Assembly (NCBI GenBank): GCA_015057555.1
Contig: SVEC01000009.1
Location: 1-64,000, forward strand
Reading direction: 5' to 3'
Length of the DNA stretch: 64,000 bases
Origin: Lachnospiraceae bacterium
GTDB lineage: Bacteria > Bacillota > Clostridia > Lachnospirales > Lachnospiraceae
Both the position numbers and the translations under genes were made by a program. Numbering within the stretch: position 1 is the first letter of the stretch; every line of letters starts with the position of its first letter. A model generated the notes under the pieces. The model ran no database searches. It was not told the origin of the DNA and saw nothing but the letters and a program-made list of their open reading frames with translations. Below, piece after piece: positions 52,214 through 61,905 of this stretch.

Positions 52214-53251
52214 ATGGAAAACTCTTTTAAGTGGATCCGAATAATGGAGTTTAGTTTAATATTGTTTGCTACTATGGTTGTGGCAGTATCAGTGGGTTCC
52301 GCAAATTTGTCAGTGGAGGACAGTCTTAAAATTGTTGTGGACAGAATTCCTTTTGTGGGTAATTTGGTGGATATATCTGATATTGGAGCTACTTATGAGA
52401 TCATAGTCTGGAAGGTACGTATGCCAAGAATTATTATGTCTGCTATGGTGGGCGGAGCCTTGGCTGTGGTTGGTGGTGCATTTCAGGGAGTGTTTAGAAA
52501 CTCCCTGGCTGACCCACATATATTAGGTGTGTCTTCAGGAGCCGCCTTAGGAGCAACAGTTGGAATGCTTACTGGAATATCAGTAAGCTTTTTTGGCTTG
52601 GGGCCAATAGGCGTGTTTGCCTTTGTAGGAGCTATTGTAGCGGTGTTTTTCGTGTACAATGTTTCTAAAATCGGAGGAGAGGTTTCCACCACAAGCATGC
52701 TTCTTACGGGAACTGCCATAAGTACTATGCTAAGCTCTATTATTTCTCTTCTTATGACCTTTGATCAGGAGAGAATAGACAGAGTTTATATGTGGACCTT
52801 AGGTAGCTTTACTGCTGCAAATTGGGAGAAAAATGCATTTTTATTTATAGTAGTGACAGTGGGAGTGACCATAATGTTTTCTATGTCAGGCAAGCTTAAT
52901 GTGCTGATGATGGGAGAAGAGGAAGCAAAGTCTATGGGAGTTGATACGGTTAAAACCCGTAGACTGATTATTATAGTGTCCTCTATGCTGGTTGCATCTG
53001 CTGTGTCTGTAAGTGGTGTAATAGGCTTCGTAGGACTTATTATTCCACATTCTGTTAGAATGATAAGTGGGCCAAATAACAAAAGGCTAATGCCTTATGC
53101 TTTCCTGTGGGGAGCTATATTTTTACTTGTGTGCGATACCATAGCCAGAACCATAGCATCGCCTACAGAGATTCCTGTTGGAATTATAACCTCAATATTT
53201 GGAGCACCTTATTTTGTCACACTTATTATTAGAAATAAGAAAAGGGTTTAG
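52214..53251 (+). CDS. btuC: Cobalamin ABC transporter permease BtuC
   Basis: 345 aa, FecCD-type permease with about ten membrane segments. RMPRIIMSAMVGGALAVVGGAFQ and the coupling GVIGFVGLIIPHSVRMISG are family hallmarks. It follows btuF by 17 bases and precedes btuD by 11. RBS AAAGGAG. Confidence 0.92.
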   Translation: MENSFKWIRIMEFSLILFATMVVAVSVGSANLSVEDSLKIVVDRIPFVGNLVDISDIGATYEIIVWKVRMPRIIMSAMVGGALAVVGGAFQGVFRNSLADPHILGVSSGAALGATVGMLTGISVSFFGLGPIGVFAFVGAIVAVFFVYNVSKIGGEVSTTSMLLTGTAISTMLSSIISLLMTFDQERIDRVYMWTLGSFTAANWEKNAFLFIVVTVGVTIMFSMSGKLNVLMMGEEEAKSMGVDTVKTRRLIIIVSSMLVASAVSVSGVIGFVGLIIPHSVRMISGPNNKRLMPYAFLWGAIFLLVCDTIARTIASPTEIPVGIITSIFGAPYFVTLIIRNKKRV

Positions 53252-53262
53252 GAGGGCTTGCT

Positions 53263-54060
53263 ATGGAAGAAAGATTGGAAATGATTAATACAAGTGAGCT
53301 TGTTTGGCAGCCTAACAGGAAGAAGGAGCCTGTGCTAAACCATATAGATTTGAAGCTTGAGGAAGGTTGCTTTTATGGAATATTAGGGCCAAATGGAGCT
53401 GGCAAAACGTCACTGGTGAGACAGCTACTTAAGCTTAGGGATTGCACCAGTGGACAGGTTTTCTTGGATGAGAAAAATATTAGGGAAATAAAGAGAAATC
53501 ATATAGCAAGGAAGCTGGCCTTTTTGCCACAGATAATTAATTCATCTGTTGATTTTACTGTGGAAGAGGTGGTTGCCATGGGAAGAGAGCCATATAGAAA
53601 GGGCCTGGCACCTTTAAGCAGCAGAGATAAGCAGATTATTGAGGAGGCTATGAGCTATACAGATTGTGATAAGCTTAGGGATAAGAGTATATCCTTTATA
53701 AGTGGAGGAGAAAGACAGCGTGTTATGATAGCCAGAACCATAGCTCAGGATACTCCTTGGATTATATTGGATGAGCCTGTTTCTAGTCTTGATATAACTC
53801 ATCAGACACAGCTTATGAGACTGCTAGATAACCTTAGAAATGAGAAGAACAAAACTGTGGTAGCTATACTGCATGATATAAATTTGTCCACCTCTTATTG
53901 TACGCATCTTGTGTTTATGAAGGAGGGTAAGGTTTTCAAGGAGGGTACGGTTGAAGAATTACTTACTCCCGAGAACCTAAAGGAGTTGTATGATATGGAA
54001 TTTGAGTTTGTAAACGTAGAGGGTAGAGAAAGACCTTATGTGGTTCCTAGATATTCGTAG
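53263..54060 (+). CDS. btuD: Cobalamin ABC transporter ATPase BtuD
   Basis: 265 aa. Walker A GPNGAGKTS, signature SFISGGERQRV, Walker B WIILDEPVSSLD and the switch His in VAILHDINLS are all present. RBS GGAGGG. Completes BtuFCD. Confidence 0.92.
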   Translation: MEERLEMINTSELVWQPNRKKEPVLNHIDLKLEEGCFYGILGPNGAGKTSLVRQLLKLRDCTSGQVFLDEKNIREIKRNHIARKLAFLPQIINSSVDFTVEEVVAMGREPYRKGLAPLSSRDKQIIEEAMSYTDCDKLRDKSISFISGGERQRVMIARTIAQDTPWIILDEPVSSLDITHQTQLMRLLDNLRNEKNKTVVAILHDINLSTSYCTHLVFMKEGKVFKEGTVEELLTPENLKELYDMEFEFVNVEGRERPYVVPRYS

Positions 54061-54136
54061 AGGATTATAGCTGATTATTGACAGTGGAGGATACAAATCT
54101 AAGTGCTGAAATTGATGAAGAAGGTTTGGTGTAAGA

Positions 54137-55204
54137 ATGGATAATATCTCTCAAAAAGCAAAAAAACATTGGGATAATATTGCAAAGCCTATTGATAGTC
54201 TTGGTCTTTTAGAGGACTATGTGGTTAAGCTGTGTCACATTTCGGGAAGTGATAAGCCCTATGAGCTAGATAAAAAGGCGTTGGTTATTATGTGTGGTGA
54301 CCACGGCGTTGTGGCAGAGGGTGTTACTCAGACAGGTAGTGAGGTAACCAGAATAGTCAGCGAAAACTTTGCCAAGGGAAAATCCTGTGTAAATCAGATG
54401 GCAAATGTTACAGGAGCAGATGTATTTACTGTAGATATTGGTATGTTGGGAGAAAGATACCCTGAGAAAAGTCTGGTGACAGATTCAGTTATAGATAGAA
54501 GGGTGGCTTCAGGTACTAAAAATCTGGCTGTAGAAGCTGCTATGTCTTTGAAGGAATGCAAAGAAGCAATTCAGATAGGAATAGATATAGTTGGTGAGCT
54601 TAAGGCCAAGGGTTATAGGATAATAGCCACAGGAGAGATGGGCATAGGAAATACTACTCCAACTAGTGCTCTTGCAGCAGCATTTCTTGGACTAGCTACT
54701 AGTCAGGTGGTAGGCAGAGGGGCAGGACTTTCTGATGAGGGCATGAGAAGAAAGATACAGGCTATAGATAAGGCTATCGAGAGAGTGAGGGGACTTGGAT
54801 ATGCTTTAGAGCAGTCTGAAAGAATTACATCTCCTGTGGAGCTATTAGCTCAGTTAGGTGGCCTAGAAATTGCTGGAATGGTTGGTATGTTTTTAGGAGG
54901 CGTAGAACACAAGCTTCCTATAGTTATAGATGGAGCCATATCGGCGGTGGCTGCGCTGGTAGCAGATAGTATTGATAAAAGAGTTGGGGAATACTGTCTG
55001 GCATCACATGTGTCCGACGAAATAACTGGAGGTCTGGCCCTAGAAAAGCTTGGTCAAAAGGCTATAATTCACGGCAAGCTTAGACTTGGTGAAGGCAGTG
55101 GCGCAGTGGCTTTATTTCCCCTTCTTGATATGGCTATGTCAGTTTACGAGAATATGGGTAGCTTTCAGGAATATGAAATTCAGGCTTACGAGCGCTTTGA
55201 ATAA
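54137..55204 (+). CDS. cobT: Nicotinate-nucleotide:dimethylbenzimidazole phosphoribosyltransferase CobT
   Basis: 355 aa, cytosolic. It makes alpha-ribazole phosphate for the lower ligand of B12. MCGDHGVVAEGVTQ, GEMGIGNTTPTSALAA and DGAISAVAALVAD match the substrate-binding loops, and the catalytic Glu is in the C-terminal part. It starts 76 bases after btuD, with no terminator between. Confidence 0.95.
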   Translation: MDNISQKAKKHWDNIAKPIDSLGLLEDYVVKLCHISGSDKPYELDKKALVIMCGDHGVVAEGVTQTGSEVTRIVSENFAKGKSCVNQMANVTGADVFTVDIGMLGERYPEKSLVTDSVIDRRVASGTKNLAVEAAMSLKECKEAIQIGIDIVGELKAKGYRIIATGEMGIGNTTPTSALAAAFLGLATSQVVGRGAGLSDEGMRRKIQAIDKAIERVRGLGYALEQSERITSPVELLAQLGGLEIAGMVGMFLGGVEHKLPIVIDGAISAVAALVADSIDKRVGEYCLASHVSDEITGGLALEKLGQKAIIHGKLRLGEGSGAVALFPLLDMAMSVYENMGSFQEYEIQAYERFE

Positions 55205-55244
55205 ATGGTTGGATAGAGTTGGTTATTGTTAGATTGGAAGGCTT

Positions 55245-55865
55245 ATGTTGTATGTGGTTACAGGTGGAAGTGGCAGTGGGAAATCTGAATTTGCGGAGAG
55301 GCTGGCACTTGTTCTAAGAGATAAAAATGAATATGAGGATAGCACGCTTTGGTACATAGCTACTATGAAGCCTATAGCAGGGGATGAGGAGCAGAGGGAG
55401 AAAATTCTGCGTCATCAGACCATGCGTGGAGGCAAGGGCTTTCTCACTAAGGAGTGCTACATGGATATAGATAGGCTACAGCTAGGGGATAAGGCTGTGG
55501 CTCTTGTGGAGTGCATGTCAAACCTATTGGCCAATGAAATGTATGCTAAGGCGGGCATACTTTTAGAGGCAAGAATTTCCGGGGGCGGTGAGACAGGTAC
55601 CCTAAGTACTACATTAGCTAAGGAGGCTGCTATGCAAAGAATAGTTGCTCCGATAGCTGATATGTCGCAAAGGCTTAACCATATGGTAGTGGTGACCAAT
55701 GAAATCTGTAGCGATGGAAAGCTATATGAATATGATGATGAAACTAGACTTTATATGGAGCTGCTGGGATATATAAATAAGGAACTGGTGGACAGGGCTT
55801 TTGGCTTTGTGGAGGTGTTTTGTGGAATACCGCTTTGGCACAAGGGAGGAAGGATAGATGTTTAA
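55245..55865 (+). CDS. cobU: Adenosylcobinamide kinase / guanylyltransferase CobU
   Basis: 206 aa. P-loop VTGGSGSGKSEFAERLA, then YIATMKPIAGDEEQREKILRHQTMR with the guanylylated His region, and LVECMSNLLANEMY. VTNEICSDGKLYEYDDETRLYMELLGYINK is the C-terminal signature, slightly changed from the usual NEVGxGIVP. An extra GGGETGTLSTTLAKE insert lies mid-protein. It activates cobinamide for the CobS step. It overlaps cobS by eight bases. Confidence 0.88.
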   Translation: MLYVVTGGSGSGKSEFAERLALVLRDKNEYEDSTLWYIATMKPIAGDEEQREKILRHQTMRGGKGFLTKECYMDIDRLQLGDKAVALVECMSNLLANEMYAKAGILLEARISGGGETGTLSTTLAKEAAMQRIVAPIADMSQRLNHMVVVTNEICSDGKLYEYDDETRLYMELLGYINKELVDRAFGFVEVFCGIPLWHKGGRIDV

Positions 55866-56637
55866 AGCATTAATAATTGCATTTTCTACATATTCCAGAA
55901 TACCTATGCCTTCCGTTAAGTGGGAGGAAAAAAATATGAACTATAGTATGTGCTTTTTCCCTCTAGTAGGACTGGTTATAGGTGGTGTGAATTTTGGTGT
56001 GTTATATCTGCTGGGAAATGTGCTGGGAGTATCACCTTTGTTAACAGGGGTATTGCTGACAGTGATACCAATTCTTATAACTGGCGGAATCCATATGGAT
56101 GGTTTTCTTGATGTGGCTGATGCCAGAAGCTCCTATAAGGATAGGGAAGAAAAGCTTAGAATACTAAAGGACCCTCACGTGGGAGCCTTTGCAATTATAT
56201 ATGGAAGCTGCTACATGCTAATTAGCCTTGGCTTTAATTATCAGCTTGTGGTGGATATGGATAAGTCTATTAGAGTGTATATCTGGGTGGCCTTGGGCTT
56301 TGCATTTTCCAGAGTTATAAGTGGACTTTCTGTACTTACTCTTAGGAAGGCAAAGGCAGATGGTATGGTTGCCACATACTCAAGGGGAGCGGACAAAAAG
56401 GCGAGGGCTTTGATGGTTTTAGAGCTTATTGTTATTATAGCTGCTCTTGCTTTAGTGGATTACAGATACGGTGTGGCAGTTATATTAGCAGGCTTAGTTA
56501 GCTTCCTATATTACATGGTGACAGCCTATAAAACCTTCGGTGGAATAACTGGGGATTTGGCAGGATGGTTTTTGCAGGTGTGTGAAATCTCTGTTTTAAT
56601 ATTTGTTGTAGTAGCAGAGAAAATTGTCTCGATATAG
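55858..56637 (+). CDS. cobS: Adenosylcobinamide-GDP ribazoletransferase CobS
   Basis: 259 aa, membrane enzyme with about six segments. It joins adenosylcobinamide-GDP and alpha-ribazole. AFSTYSRIPMPSVKW at the N-terminus and TGGIHMDGFLDVADA with its Asp-rich metal site are diagnostic, and DPHVGAFAI follows. Start overlaps the end of cobU. Confidence 0.95.
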   Translation: MFKALIIAFSTYSRIPMPSVKWEEKNMNYSMCFFPLVGLVIGGVNFGVLYLLGNVLGVSPLLTGVLLTVIPILITGGIHMDGFLDVADARSSYKDREEKLRILKDPHVGAFAIIYGSCYMLISLGFNYQLVVDMDKSIRVYIWVALGFAFSRVISGLSVLTLRKAKADGMVATYSRGADKKARALMVLELIVIIAALALVDYRYGVAVILAGLVSFLYYMVTAYKTFGGITGDLAGWFLQVCEISVLIFVVVAEKIVSI

Positions 56638-56693
56638 TATTTTTTTGAGAAGAGAATTTGGATGTTTTTGAAATAAAAGAGGTGCAGGACTAT

Positions 56694-57026
56694 ATGGTAT
56701 TTGTAGTTGGCGGTGCATATCAGGGAAAGACTGAATATGTCAGAGAAAATTTCGGTGAAGAATATAGAATTATTCCAGATTATCAGCTAGTGGTGCGAAG
56801 GCAGCTTCAGGAAGGCTTAGAACCTTTAGAGCAGTGGAGAGTATATAGTCAGGAGCTAGAGGATAAGGTGGTAATTATTAGTCAGGATTTAGGCTCAGGC
56901 TTGGTGCCTATGGACCCCTTTGAGAGAATGTATAGAGAACAGCTAGGCAGAGTCAATTGCCTCATAGCTAAGGATTCTTGTGAAGTGATTAGAGTTGTGT
57001 GTGGTGTAGGAACAAAAATCAAATGA
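56694..57026 (+). CDS. Short CobU-like P-loop protein
   Basis: 110 aa from ATG 56694 (AAGAGGTG upstream); a TTG start at 56658 would add 12 residues. It has a P-loop VVGGAYQGKTEYV and a C-terminal SQDLGSGLVPMDPFERMYREQLGRVN, which matches the NEVGxGIVPxxxxxRxFRDxxGxxN end of CobU. The middle of CobU, including the His that carries GMP, is missing. Its stop overlaps the start of cobC (ATGA). It could be a kinase-only or regulatory paralog in cobinamide salvage; function not established. Confidence 0.7.
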   Translation: MVFVVGGAYQGKTEYVRENFGEEYRIIPDYQLVVRRQLQEGLEPLEQWRVYSQELEDKVVIISQDLGSGLVPMDPFERMYREQLGRVNCLIAKDSCEVIRVVCGVGTKIK

Positions 57027-57643
57027 AAATATATCTTATAAGACATGGTAGAACAAAAGGTAATATAGAGAAAAGATACGTGGGAGCTACGGATGAAGGT
57101 CTGGCAGATGGAGAAGAAAAAAGCTTAGAGCAGTTAAAGGTAAGGCTTTCAGCAGAGCTTTTTGATATAGATGAGATATACGTAAGTCCCCTAAAAAGAT
57201 GTGTTCAAACCGGTGCTGTTTTATTTCCTAAGGCAAGACAGCTTTTGGTGGAGGACTTTAGGGAATGTGACTTTGGAGCTTTTGAATATAAGAATCATGA
57301 TGAACTGCTGGATAATCCTGTGTATCAAAGATGGCTTAATACTGGGGGAGAAATAACATTTCCCGGAGGTGAGTCTAAGGAGAGCTTTCAAAAAAGAGTG
57401 GTGGAGAGCTTCTTAGAATTGATGCGAAAGCTGGACAAGGAGTCTATATTGTTGCATGAAGAAGGTAGCGAAAAAGCTTTAGTTTTAGTGGTACATGGTG
57501 GAACCATTATGTCTATATTAGATAAGTTTGGTGTTCCACATAGGGCCTATTTTCACTGGCAGGTGGGAAATGGACAGGGCTATGTAGGTGACCTTGAATT
57601 ATCTGAGGACAAGGTAATTATAGGTGGCTTGCGTAGGCTGTAA
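57023..57643 (+). CDS. cobC: Histidine phosphatase, probable alpha-ribazole phosphatase CobC
   Basis: 206 aa, phosphoglycerate-mutase fold. The catalytic LIRHGRT is near the N-terminus. ECDFGAFEYKNHDEL and the second His in LVVHGGTIMSIL follow. In this operon it most likely removes the phosphate from alpha-ribazole-5'-phosphate or from cobalamin-5'-phosphate. Start at 57023 overlaps the previous stop by four bases. Confidence 0.85.
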   Translation: MKIYLIRHGRTKGNIEKRYVGATDEGLADGEEKSLEQLKVRLSAELFDIDEIYVSPLKRCVQTGAVLFPKARQLLVEDFRECDFGAFEYKNHDELLDNPVYQRWLNTGGEITFPGGESKESFQKRVVESFLELMRKLDKESILLHEEGSEKALVLVVHGGTIMSILDKFGVPHRAYFHWQVGNGQGYVGDLELSEDKVIIGGLRRL

Positions 57644-57707
57644 ATATATATGCTTTAAGAGGTGAAAGCCTGTTGATTAATAGGCTCAAGGAAAAGTAGG
57701 CGAAAAA

Positions 57708-58694
57708 ATGTATGAGAGAATATTAGTTATAGGTCTTGCCTTTTTAATAGATGTTATCCTTGGTGATCCTAATTATAGCTGGCATCCCATAAGGCTTATA
57801 GGGCATCTGATTGCAGGGACAGACAAGACCTTAAGAAAAATATTTAATATATCTGAGGAAAAAGAGCAACACAAAAATGCTAAGCTGGTGGCAGGAGTAG
57901 CCTTGGTGGTTATAGTTCTTGCTGTGTCCCTAGGAGCTGCTTGGCTACTTCTTTATGTGACAGGCAGACTACATAGAATAGTTGGGCTGGTGGTGGAGAT
58001 AATATTGTGCTACCAGATGTTAGCCATGAAGTCCCTTAGGGATGAGAGTATGAAGGTATATTATGCTCTAGGAGAAGGAGATTTAAAGAAGGCTAGGTAT
58101 GCAGTTTCAATGATAGTGGGACGAGACACAGAGGGCCTTGATGAAGAGGGCGTGGCAAAGGCAGCAGTGGAGACTGTGGCAGAAAATACCTCCGACGGAG
58201 TTATAGCCCCTTTATTTTACATGATGATTTTCGGTGCTTTAGGAGGAGTGCTTTATAAGGCAGTTAACACTATGGATTCCATGGTTGGCTACAAGAACGA
58301 CAGATGCATTTATATGGGTAGATGTTCGGCTAAGCTGGATGATGTGGTAAACCTTATTCCTGCCAGACTATCTGTAATATTTATGCTTTTGGCCGGAGGT
58401 ATGCTTGGATATAAAATAAGTAATGGCTGGAGAATTTATGTGAGAGACAGATATAATCATGCCAGTCCTAATTCAGCCCAGACAGAGGCGGTATGCGCTG
58501 GCTTGCTAGAGGTGCAGCTAGCTGGCAATGCATATTATTTTGGTAAGCTTTATGAGAAGCCTACCATAGGGGATGAAATCAGGAAAATAGATATGGAGCA
58601 CATAAGGGTGGTTAATAGATTTGCCTATCTGACTGCCTTGCTAATTCTCTTATTTGGTTTGGTTGTGCTGGGAATAATTGAAGTAATATGGTAG
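57708..58694 (+). CDS. cbiB: Adenosylcobinamide-phosphate synthase CbiB
   Basis: 328 aa, membrane protein with about five segments. It attaches aminopropanol phosphate to adenosylcobyrate. FLIDVILGDPNYSWHPIRLIG and ETVAENTSDGVIAPLFYM are highly conserved in the CobD/CbiB family, as is NTMDSMVGYKNDRC. It follows cobC by 64 bases. Confidence 0.95.
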   Translation: MYERILVIGLAFLIDVILGDPNYSWHPIRLIGHLIAGTDKTLRKIFNISEEKEQHKNAKLVAGVALVVIVLAVSLGAAWLLLYVTGRLHRIVGLVVEIILCYQMLAMKSLRDESMKVYYALGEGDLKKARYAVSMIVGRDTEGLDEEGVAKAAVETVAENTSDGVIAPLFYMMIFGALGGVLYKAVNTMDSMVGYKNDRCIYMGRCSAKLDDVVNLIPARLSVIFMLLAGGMLGYKISNGWRIYVRDRYNHASPNSAQTEAVCAGLLEVQLAGNAYYFGKLYEKPTIGDEIRKIDMEHIRVVNRFAYLTALLILLFGLVVLGIIEVIW

Positions 58695-58805
58695 TGATTG
58701 GAGGACTGAAATTATGTGCTGTGTTGTTAATGAAACAAACAGTGTGTAGATGCGAAAACATATGCATAGATTGATTGGAATATATATTTTTAGATGAGGT
58801 TTTTC

Positions 58806-59855
58806 ATGGAATATTTACACGGTGGAGACATATATAGAAATCAGGCAGAATATGATTTTTCTGCAAATATAAATCCCTTTGGTATGCCCCTTGCCAGCAT
58901 TCAGGCAGCCCATGAGGGTGTTGTTTTGGCGGGCAGATACCCAGACTATAGTTGCCAAAGCCTTCGTGAAGCCATAGGACAGTATCACGGAGTGGATAAG
59001 AGCTATATTTTCTGTGGAAATGGTGTGGCAGAGCTTATATTTACTCTGTGCTACAGCCTAGAGCCTAAGAGGGCCTTTAGTGTCGCACCTACATTTCAGG
59101 AGTATGAGAGAGCTGTAAATGCTGCTGGTGGGGTGATGGAGTATCACTATCTTTCCAAGGACAATGAATTTGATTTGCAGCAGGATTTTGTGACGGAGCT
59201 TTTTGATAAGGTGGGGGATTTGGACATGGTATTTCTCTGTAATCCTAATAATCCTACTGGAAGAATTATTAAGAAGGATATGCTACTTAAGATTTTGGAG
59301 ACCTGTCAGGATAGGGATGTGTATCTTTGTGTGGATGAAAGCTTTTTGCCATTTTTAGAGGATGAAGAGAATTATTCTATGGTGGATTATGTGGGTAGCT
59401 ATGACAGACTCATTGTGCTTCGTTCATTTACCAAGATATATGGTATGCCAGGACTTAGGCTGGGGTATGTGCTTACCTCTGACAAGGCTTTGCTTAAGAC
59501 TATGGGAGAAAAATGTCAGCCCTGGTCAGTGTCTACCGTGGCTCAGATGGCAGGGGTGGCTGCACTAAAGGATGAAGCCTTCTTGGAAAAAACCAGACAG
59601 CTTATAGTGGGAGAAAGGGAATATATTAAGGCAGAGCTTATGCCTTTAATTGCTCACAAATATTTTGAAAGCTATGGAAACTATATGCTGTTTAAGGGTG
59701 ATGTTGATTTGAAGGAAAGGCTGTTACAGGAGGGTGTACTGATTCGTGATTGCTCCAACTTTTTGGGACTAAAGGAGGGCTATTACAGAATTGCAGTTAG
59801 GTCCACCAGCGAGAACAAGGAGCTTGTAAGGAGAGTGACAAAATGGCAAGGGTAA
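58806..59855 (+). CDS. cobD: L-threonine-O-3-phosphate decarboxylase CobD
   Basis: 349 aa, PLP enzyme of the aminotransferase I/II fold. It makes aminopropanol phosphate for CbiB. LHGGDIYR and DFSANINPFGMP at the N-terminus are typical of CobD rather than HisC. The PLP Lys lies in LRSFTKIYGMPGLRLGY. Start at 58806 has GAGG seven bases upstream, while the ATG at 58794 has none. It overlaps cbiP by 13 bases. Confidence 0.9.
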   Translation: MEYLHGGDIYRNQAEYDFSANINPFGMPLASIQAAHEGVVLAGRYPDYSCQSLREAIGQYHGVDKSYIFCGNGVAELIFTLCYSLEPKRAFSVAPTFQEYERAVNAAGGVMEYHYLSKDNEFDLQQDFVTELFDKVGDLDMVFLCNPNNPTGRIIKKDMLLKILETCQDRDVYLCVDESFLPFLEDEENYSMVDYVGSYDRLIVLRSFTKIYGMPGLRLGYVLTSDKALLKTMGEKCQPWSVSTVAQMAGVAALKDEAFLEKTRQLIVGEREYIKAELMPLIAHKYFESYGNYMLFKGDVDLKERLLQEGVLIRDCSNFLGLKEGYYRIAVRSTSENKELVRRVTKWQG

Positions 59856-61342
59856 TTATGATTCAGGGCACTATGTCAAATGCAGGAAAAAGCCTTATAG
59901 TAGCTGGACTTTGCCGAATATTTAAGCAGGATGGATATAGAGTTGCGCCCTTTAAGTCTCAGAATATGGCGCTTAATTCCTACATAACCCAGGATGGCTT
60001 GGAGATGGGGAGAGCACAGGTGGTTCAGGCAGAGGCAGCAGGCGTAATGCCAGATGTGGCTATGAATCCTATACTTCTAAAGCCAACCACAGATATGGGG
60101 TCACAGGTCATTGTTCACGGTAAACCCATAGGAGATATGAGTGCTATGGAATATTATGGTAGAAAGAAGGAGTTTATACCTGCCATAATGGAGGCGTATA
60201 ACAAGCTTGACCAGGATTTTGATATTATAGTTATAGAGGGTGCAGGAAGTCCGGCAGAGATTAATCTTAAGGCGGATGATATAGTAAATATGGGAATGGC
60301 CAAGCTGGCGGATGCACTGGTGCTTCTTGTGGGAGACATAGATAGAGGCGGGGTGTTTGCTCAGCTGCTAGGTACATTGATGCTTTTAGAAGAAGAGGAA
60401 AAGGATAGAGTAAAGGGACTTATCATCAATAAATTCCGAGGCGATAAGGAAATACTTGCTCCAGGTCTTGCCATGCTAGAGGAGCGATGTCACAAGGCTG
60501 TTTTAGGGGTTGTTCCTTACGAAAGGCTTCACATAGAGGAAGAGGATTCATTGGCAAAACAGCTTGATAATATGGATTCAGTAGCAGGTATAGATATAGC
60601 GGTAATTAGATTTCCTAAGCTGTCAAATTTTACAGATTTGCAGGCCTTTGTCCTAGAGGAAAATGTATCTGTTAGGTATGTGAATAATGTGGCAGAGCTA
60701 GGCGAACCGGATGTGGTTATCCTTCCGGGAAGTAAAAGCACATCGGCAGATATGCTGTGGATGAGAGAAAATGGCTTAGAGGCAGCTATAAAAAAGCTGG
60801 CTCATAAGGGAATGATAGTGATTGGTATCTGTGGTGGCTATCAGATGCTGGGCGTAAGTGTAGAGGAATATTCGGATAGGGAATCTATAAAAGGAATGGG
60901 ACTTATCCCTATAAAGACCAAGTTTCAGCAGGAAAAGACTAGGACTCAGATTAATGGAAGGCTATCAGATGTGGAGGGTGCGTTAAAGGCGCTTTCGGGT
61001 AAGGAAATCTATGGCTACGAGATTCATATGGGTGAAAGTGATATGACTGATGATTTGGAAGGGGTTTTTAATTGCTATGGTAGCCAGCTGTATTTAAATG
61101 GTAGGAGTGTAGGTTTTTGTAGAGAGAACATTTTCGGTACCTATATTCACGGAATATTTGATTCAGAGGAATTTAGAAGCGCATTTGTAAAATTTCTCTG
61201 TGATAAGAAGGGTATGGAATATGGAAATTCCAAAATGTCCTACATGGAATTCAAGGAGCAGCAATATGATAAGCTTGCTCAGATGCTTAGAGATAGTTTA
61301 GATATGAATGAAATATATAATATTATGGGATTGGAGAGATAG
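59843..61342 (+). CDS. cbiP: Adenosylcobyric acid synthase CbiP/CobQ
   Basis: 499 aa, glutamine- and ATP-dependent enzyme that amidates positions b, d, e and g of the corrin ring. The N-terminal P-loop is GTMSNAGKSLIVAGLC. The amidotransferase domain has the catalytic Cys in GICGGYQMLG and the His in FGTYIHGIFD. Normal length. It overlaps cobD at the start and is two bases from the next gene. Confidence 0.95.
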   Translation: MARVIMIQGTMSNAGKSLIVAGLCRIFKQDGYRVAPFKSQNMALNSYITQDGLEMGRAQVVQAEAAGVMPDVAMNPILLKPTTDMGSQVIVHGKPIGDMSAMEYYGRKKEFIPAIMEAYNKLDQDFDIIVIEGAGSPAEINLKADDIVNMGMAKLADALVLLVGDIDRGGVFAQLLGTLMLLEEEEKDRVKGLIINKFRGDKEILAPGLAMLEERCHKAVLGVVPYERLHIEEEDSLAKQLDNMDSVAGIDIAVIRFPKLSNFTDLQAFVLEENVSVRYVNNVAELGEPDVVILPGSKSTSADMLWMRENGLEAAIKKLAHKGMIVIGICGGYQMLGVSVEEYSDRESIKGMGLIPIKTKFQQEKTRTQINGRLSDVEGALKALSGKEIYGYEIHMGESDMTDDLEGVFNCYGSQLYLNGRSVGFCRENIFGTYIHGIFDSEEFRSAFVKFLCDKKGMEYGNSKMSYMEFKEQQYDKLAQMLRDSLDMNEIYNIMGLER

Positions 61343-61344
61343 CT

Positions 61345-61905
61345 ATGATACACATTTATTGCGGAGATGGAAAAGGTAAATCCACAGCAAGTATAGGACT
61401 ATGCGTAAGGGCGACAGGAAACAATATACCAGTGCTTTTTGCACAGCTTTTGAAGGATGATACCTCGGGAGAGCTAAAGGTTTTAAGGTCACTTTCAACG
61501 GTGGAAATTCTACACTCAGATAAATTCTTCGGATTTACCTGGAATATGACTGAGGATGAGAAGAAGGAGCATGCGGAAATATTTGTCAGGATGCTGGATA
61601 AGGTAGAGGCTTGGATAGATGATAAGAGTAAAGTCATAGATAATGAAGCAAAGTCCGGGGATTCCCAAGTGAAGGCTATGGTGATTTTAGATGAGGTGAT
61701 TCCTGCTATAGAGTGTGGATTGCTTCAGGAGGATAAGCTAATAAAGCTTCTAGATAAATACGATAGGTCTGTGGTTGAATTTGTTCTTACAGGACGAAAT
61801 CCTTCGGATAGCCTAAAGGAAAAGGCGGATTACCTGTCTTTCATTCAGGCAGTAAAGCATCCTTATAAGCAGGGGGTGCTGTGCAGACAGGGAGTGGAGT
61901 ATTAG
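61345..61905 (+). CDS. cobA: Corrinoid adenosyltransferase CobA (BtuR type)
   Basis: 186 aa. P-loop CGDGKGKSTASIG, VILDEVIPAIECGLL (the DExx motif) and the C-terminal KHPYKQGVLCRQGVEY match the CobA/CobO/BtuR family. It transfers the adenosyl group from ATP to Co(I) corrinoids. Last gene of the B12 operon, two bases after cbiP. The gap of 156 bases to the next gene holds nothing I can name. Confidence 0.9.
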   Translation: MIHIYCGDGKGKSTASIGLCVRATGNNIPVLFAQLLKDDTSGELKVLRSLSTVEILHSDKFFGFTWNMTEDEKKEHAEIFVRMLDKVEAWIDDKSKVIDNEAKSGDSQVKAMVILDEVIPAIECGLLQEDKLIKLLDKYDRSVVEFVLTGRNPSDSLKEKADYLSFIQAVKHPYKQGVLCRQGVEY

